From positions 48,861 through 112,860 of the forward strand of contig JAFGJX010000005.1 of the NCBI GenBank assembly GCA_016928865.1: a stretch of 64,000 nucleotides of DNA, written 5' to 3'. The stretch is from Spirochaetota bacterium. Lineage in GTDB: Bacteria > Spirochaetota > UBA4802 > UBA5550. This document shows positions 62,011 to 64,000 of the stretch, piece after piece. The first letter of the stretch is position 1, and every line of letters begins with the position of its first letter. Under the pieces are notes generated by a model, which was not told the origin of the DNA, searched no databases, and was given only the letters and a program-made list of their open reading frames with translations. Position numbers and translations under genes: made by a program.

Positions 62011-62838
62011 TTGTCAGTAGTATCGATGAAAGCATTACTGGAATCGGGCGTTCATTTCGGCCATCAGACGAGGCGCTGGAACCCCAAGATGTCGCAGTTC
62101 ATTTTTACTGCGAGGAACGGAATCCACATTATTGATCTGCAGAAAACCATGCAGCGCATAAAGATCGCCTACGCGGCCATGAAGGATGTTGCGGAAAAGG
62201 GCGGGAAGGTGCTGTTTGTGGGGACGAAGAAACAGGCGCAGGCCGCCATCGAGGAATACGCGAAGAAATGCAACATGTTCTACGTGTCCGAGCGGTGGCT
62301 GGGCGGGCTCCTCACCAACTTCAAGACCGTGAGCAATTCCATCAGGCGGCTCAAGGATCTGGAGCGGATGCGGGACACCGACCACTGGGATGCGGAGACC
62401 AAGAAGGAGCGGCTGGACCTGAACCGCGAGCTTGATAAAAAGAACAAGGTTCTCTCCGGCATCAAGGACATGACGAAGATGCCCGACGCTCTCTTTATCA
62501 TCGACCCCAAGCGCGAGTCGATCGCCGTACAGGAAGCGCGGAAGATGGGAATCCCCATCTTTGCCGTGGTTGATACCAACTGCAATCCTGACGAGATCGA
62601 TTTCCCGATCCCGGGCAACGATGACGCCATACGCGCCATCGCGCTTTTCCTTGACGTCATGGCGCGGGCGGTCGTGGAAGGCCAGTCGGGCGGCATGGTC
62701 GAAGGCGCCGCGGAAGAGGGAGTTGAGGGAGGCGTTGAAGGAGAAGAAGCGGAAGATGCGCCGGTTGATGAGAAGGCGTCCGCAGAAGGATCATCTTCGT
62801 ACGAATACGACGAAGACGATGGAATGTACGAACCGTAA
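62011..62838 (+). CDS. rpsB: 30S ribosomal protein S2
   Basis: A 275-residue S2. It starts with TTG, with AGAGGGGG about nine bases upstream; the first residues ([20 protein letters not shown]) match the usual S2 N-terminus, so TTG is preferred to the internal ATG at 62026. [31 protein letters not shown] and [20 protein letters not shown] are family blocks. The C-terminus has a ~44-residue acidic, glycine-rich tail ([25 protein letters not shown]) beyond the globular part. First gene of the rpsB-tsf-pyrH operon. Confidence 0.95.
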   Translation: MSVVSMKALLESGVHFGHQTRRWNPKMSQFIFTARNGIHIIDLQKTMQRIKIAYAAMKDVAEKGGKVLFVGTKKQAQAAIEEYAKKCNMFYVSERWLGGLLTNFKTVSNSIRRLKDLERMRDTDHWDAETKKERLDLNRELDKKNKVLSGIKDMTKMPDALFIIDPKRESIAVQEARKMGIPIFAVVDTNCNPDEIDFPIPGNDDAIRAIALFLDVMARAVVEGQSGGMVEGAAEEGVEGGVEGEEAEDAPVDEKASAEGSSSYEYDEDDGMYEP

Positions 62839-62964
62839 GACTGCGCCGCATGGCGGCCGCGGGATGTTTATTGCAGCACACAGGCGGCCCGGCGCCGTAT
62901 GGCGCGCCCTTGCGGCGCACCCGGCGGGACGGACCGGCATGATTTTTTCAACAGGAGTAGAGTC

Positions 62965-63561
62965 GTGGCAGAAATAACTAGTGAAATGATAAAGGAACTG
63001 AGGGAAAAGACGCAGGCGGGGATGCTTGACTGCAAGAAGGCGCTTGTTGAAACGGGCGGCGACATGGACAAGGCGGTCGAGTTCCTCAGGAAGAAAGGGC
63101 TTGCATCGGCGGATAAAAAGATGGGCCGCGAGGTGACACAGGGCATCGTTGCGTCCTACGTGCATTCAAACAAGAAGATCGGCGTTCTGGTCGAGCTTCT
63201 GACCGTCACCGATTTCGTAGCGCGCAACGAGGCGTTTGAGGAGCTGGGGAAGGACCTCTGCATGCAGGTTGCGGCAGCCTGTCCGCTCTATGTTAAAATA
63301 GAGGACGTGCCCAAAGAGATGGTCGACAAGGAGCGGGAGATATACCGCGAGCAGATGAAGGATTCGGGAAAGCCGGCGAACGTGATCGAAAAGATCGTAG
63401 ACGGGAAGCTGAACAAGTTCTATACTGACGTGTGCCTGCTCGAACAGGAATTCATCAAGGATTCGAGCGTCCGGATCAAGGATCTCATCAAGCAGAAGAT
63501 AGCCACCTTCGGCGAAAATATAGAAGTGGGAAGGTTTATCAGATACCAGATAGGCGGGTAG
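62965..63561 (+). CDS. tsf: Elongation factor Ts
   Basis: A 198-residue EF-Ts that regenerates EF-Tu-GTP. It starts with GTG at 62965 (AEITSEMIKELREKTQAGM), with AGGAG eight bases upstream; the frame is open to 62899. KELREKTQAGMLDCKKALVE is the EF-Tu contact helix, and TVTDFVARNEAFEELGKDL follows. It is the short form of the protein, lacking the second half of the core found in E. coli. It follows rpsB by 126 bases. Confidence 0.95.
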   Translation: MAEITSEMIKELREKTQAGMLDCKKALVETGGDMDKAVEFLRKKGLASADKKMGREVTQGIVASYVHSNKKIGVLVELLTVTDFVARNEAFEELGKDLCMQVAAACPLYVKIEDVPKEMVDKEREIYREQMKDSGKPANVIEKIVDGKLNKFYTDVCLLEQEFIKDSSVRIKDLIKQKIATFGENIEVGRFIRYQIGG

Positions 63562-63562
63562 C

Positions 63563-64000
63563 ATGAAGCCAGGCCAACCGACATCCGCGCCGCGGTACCG
63601 CCGCGTGCTGTTGAAGCTCTCCGGCGAGGCGCTCGCCGGGGACGCGAAGACCGGCATCAATGCCGGGATCCTTTCGGGGATAGCGGATGAGATACGGGAC
63701 GTGCGGGACATGGGCGTGGAGGTCGCAGTGGTCATTGGCGCGGGGAACCTCTTCCGGGGCAGCCTTGCCGAAAGCCTCGGGATCACGCGCGTGACCGGAG
63801 ACCACATGGGTATGCTGGCCACGGTGATGAATTCCCTGGCGCTCCAGAACGCGCTCGAGGCGCTGGGGGTGCAGGCGCGGGTTATGTGCGCCTTCTCCAT
63901 GAAGGAGATCGCGGAGCCCTACATCATCCGGAAGGCGCTGGACCACCTGGACCACGGCCGCGTGGTAATCGCCGCGGGCGGCACCGGGCACCCCTTCTTC
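63563..64000 (+). CDS. pyrH: UMP kinase, 3' end outside the window
   Basis: The first 146 codons of UMP kinase, which phosphorylates UMP to UDP. RVLLKLSGEALAG is the phosphate-binding start; VVIGAGNLFRG and RVTGDHMGMLATVMNSLALQ are typical. It follows tsf by one base, the usual rpsB-tsf-pyrH order. The frame is open to the window edge. Confidence 0.95.
   Translation, partial: MKPGQPTSAPRYRRVLLKLSGEALAGDAKTGINAGILSGIADEIRDVRDMGVEVAVVIGAGNLFRGSLAESLGITRVTGDHMGMLATVMNSLALQNALEALGVQARVMCAFSMKEIAEPYIIRKALDHLDHGRVVIAAGGTGHPFF

Overview
The window is about 64 kb of bacterial chromosome, GC-rich in its genes with a few AT-rich spacers. It most resembles a spirochaete. The main evidence is two adjacent FlaA-type periplasmic flagellar sheath genes (16575-18283), a roughly 900-residue GreA with a long helical N-terminal extension, an unusually large number of lipoproteins, CheX, and ThyX. 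The FlaA pair has the same short-then-long order as Leptospira flaA2-flaA1. An Rnf complex and a pyrophosphate-type phosphofructokinase point to an anaerobic or low-energy lifestyle. The assignment is inferred from gene content; no rRNA is present to confirm it.

Layout: 1-5200 holds a partial membrane protein, a STAS protein, a pseudouridine synthase with an SH3-like lipoprotein, then pgsA, an N-acetylmuramoyl-L-alanine amidase and a GerMN-like protein. 5190-10553 holds dapF, a polysaccharide deacetylase, an M23 peptidase, an unknown secreted protein and a degenerate ADP-ribosylglycohydrolase-like protein. 10759-16220 holds a FecR lipoprotein, an M20 peptidase, a nucleotidyltransferase/phosphomannomutase fusion and a signal peptidase homologue without the usual lysine. 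16575-21240 holds the two flaA genes and greA. A repeat cluster and tRNA-Leu(CAG) follow, then a lamin-tail lipoprotein and a truncated RAYT-like protein. 23776-26671 holds two divergent phosphofructokinases, one with ATP-type and one with PPi-type active-site residues.

28115-32736 is an rnfCDGEA operon with no rnfB beside it, followed by thyX, cheX, a PpiD/SurA-like protein and Trm112. 35756-46065 is an envelope and lipoprotein region: an M30-like metallopeptidase, a 1406-residue lipoprotein, a MORN lipoprotein, a beta-barrel protein and a propeller lipoprotein. 46301-56796 holds dnaE, a methyltransferase, panC, a LysE transporter, an old-yellow-enzyme-type oxidoreductase, TerC and small proteins. 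57022-61747 holds TPR and DUF3617 proteins, exonuclease III and DUF4321. The window ends in the translation operon rpsB-tsf-pyrH.

The least explained content lies between the genes. A 147-bp element made of five consecutive hairpins occurs twice in inverted orientation (25283-25429 and 58564-58710). A second dispersed family alternates the palindrome CCGATAACTATCGG with TTGCTCTGACCCC (complement GGGGTCAGAGTAA) at 21355-21442, 33551-33746 and 57989-58076, with half-units at 46073-46192. A truncated RAYT/Y1-transposase-like gene lies at 22752-23120. A third theme is enzyme homologues that lack expected catalytic residues: the signal peptidase, the phosphomannomutase domain and the ADP-ribosylglycohydrolase.
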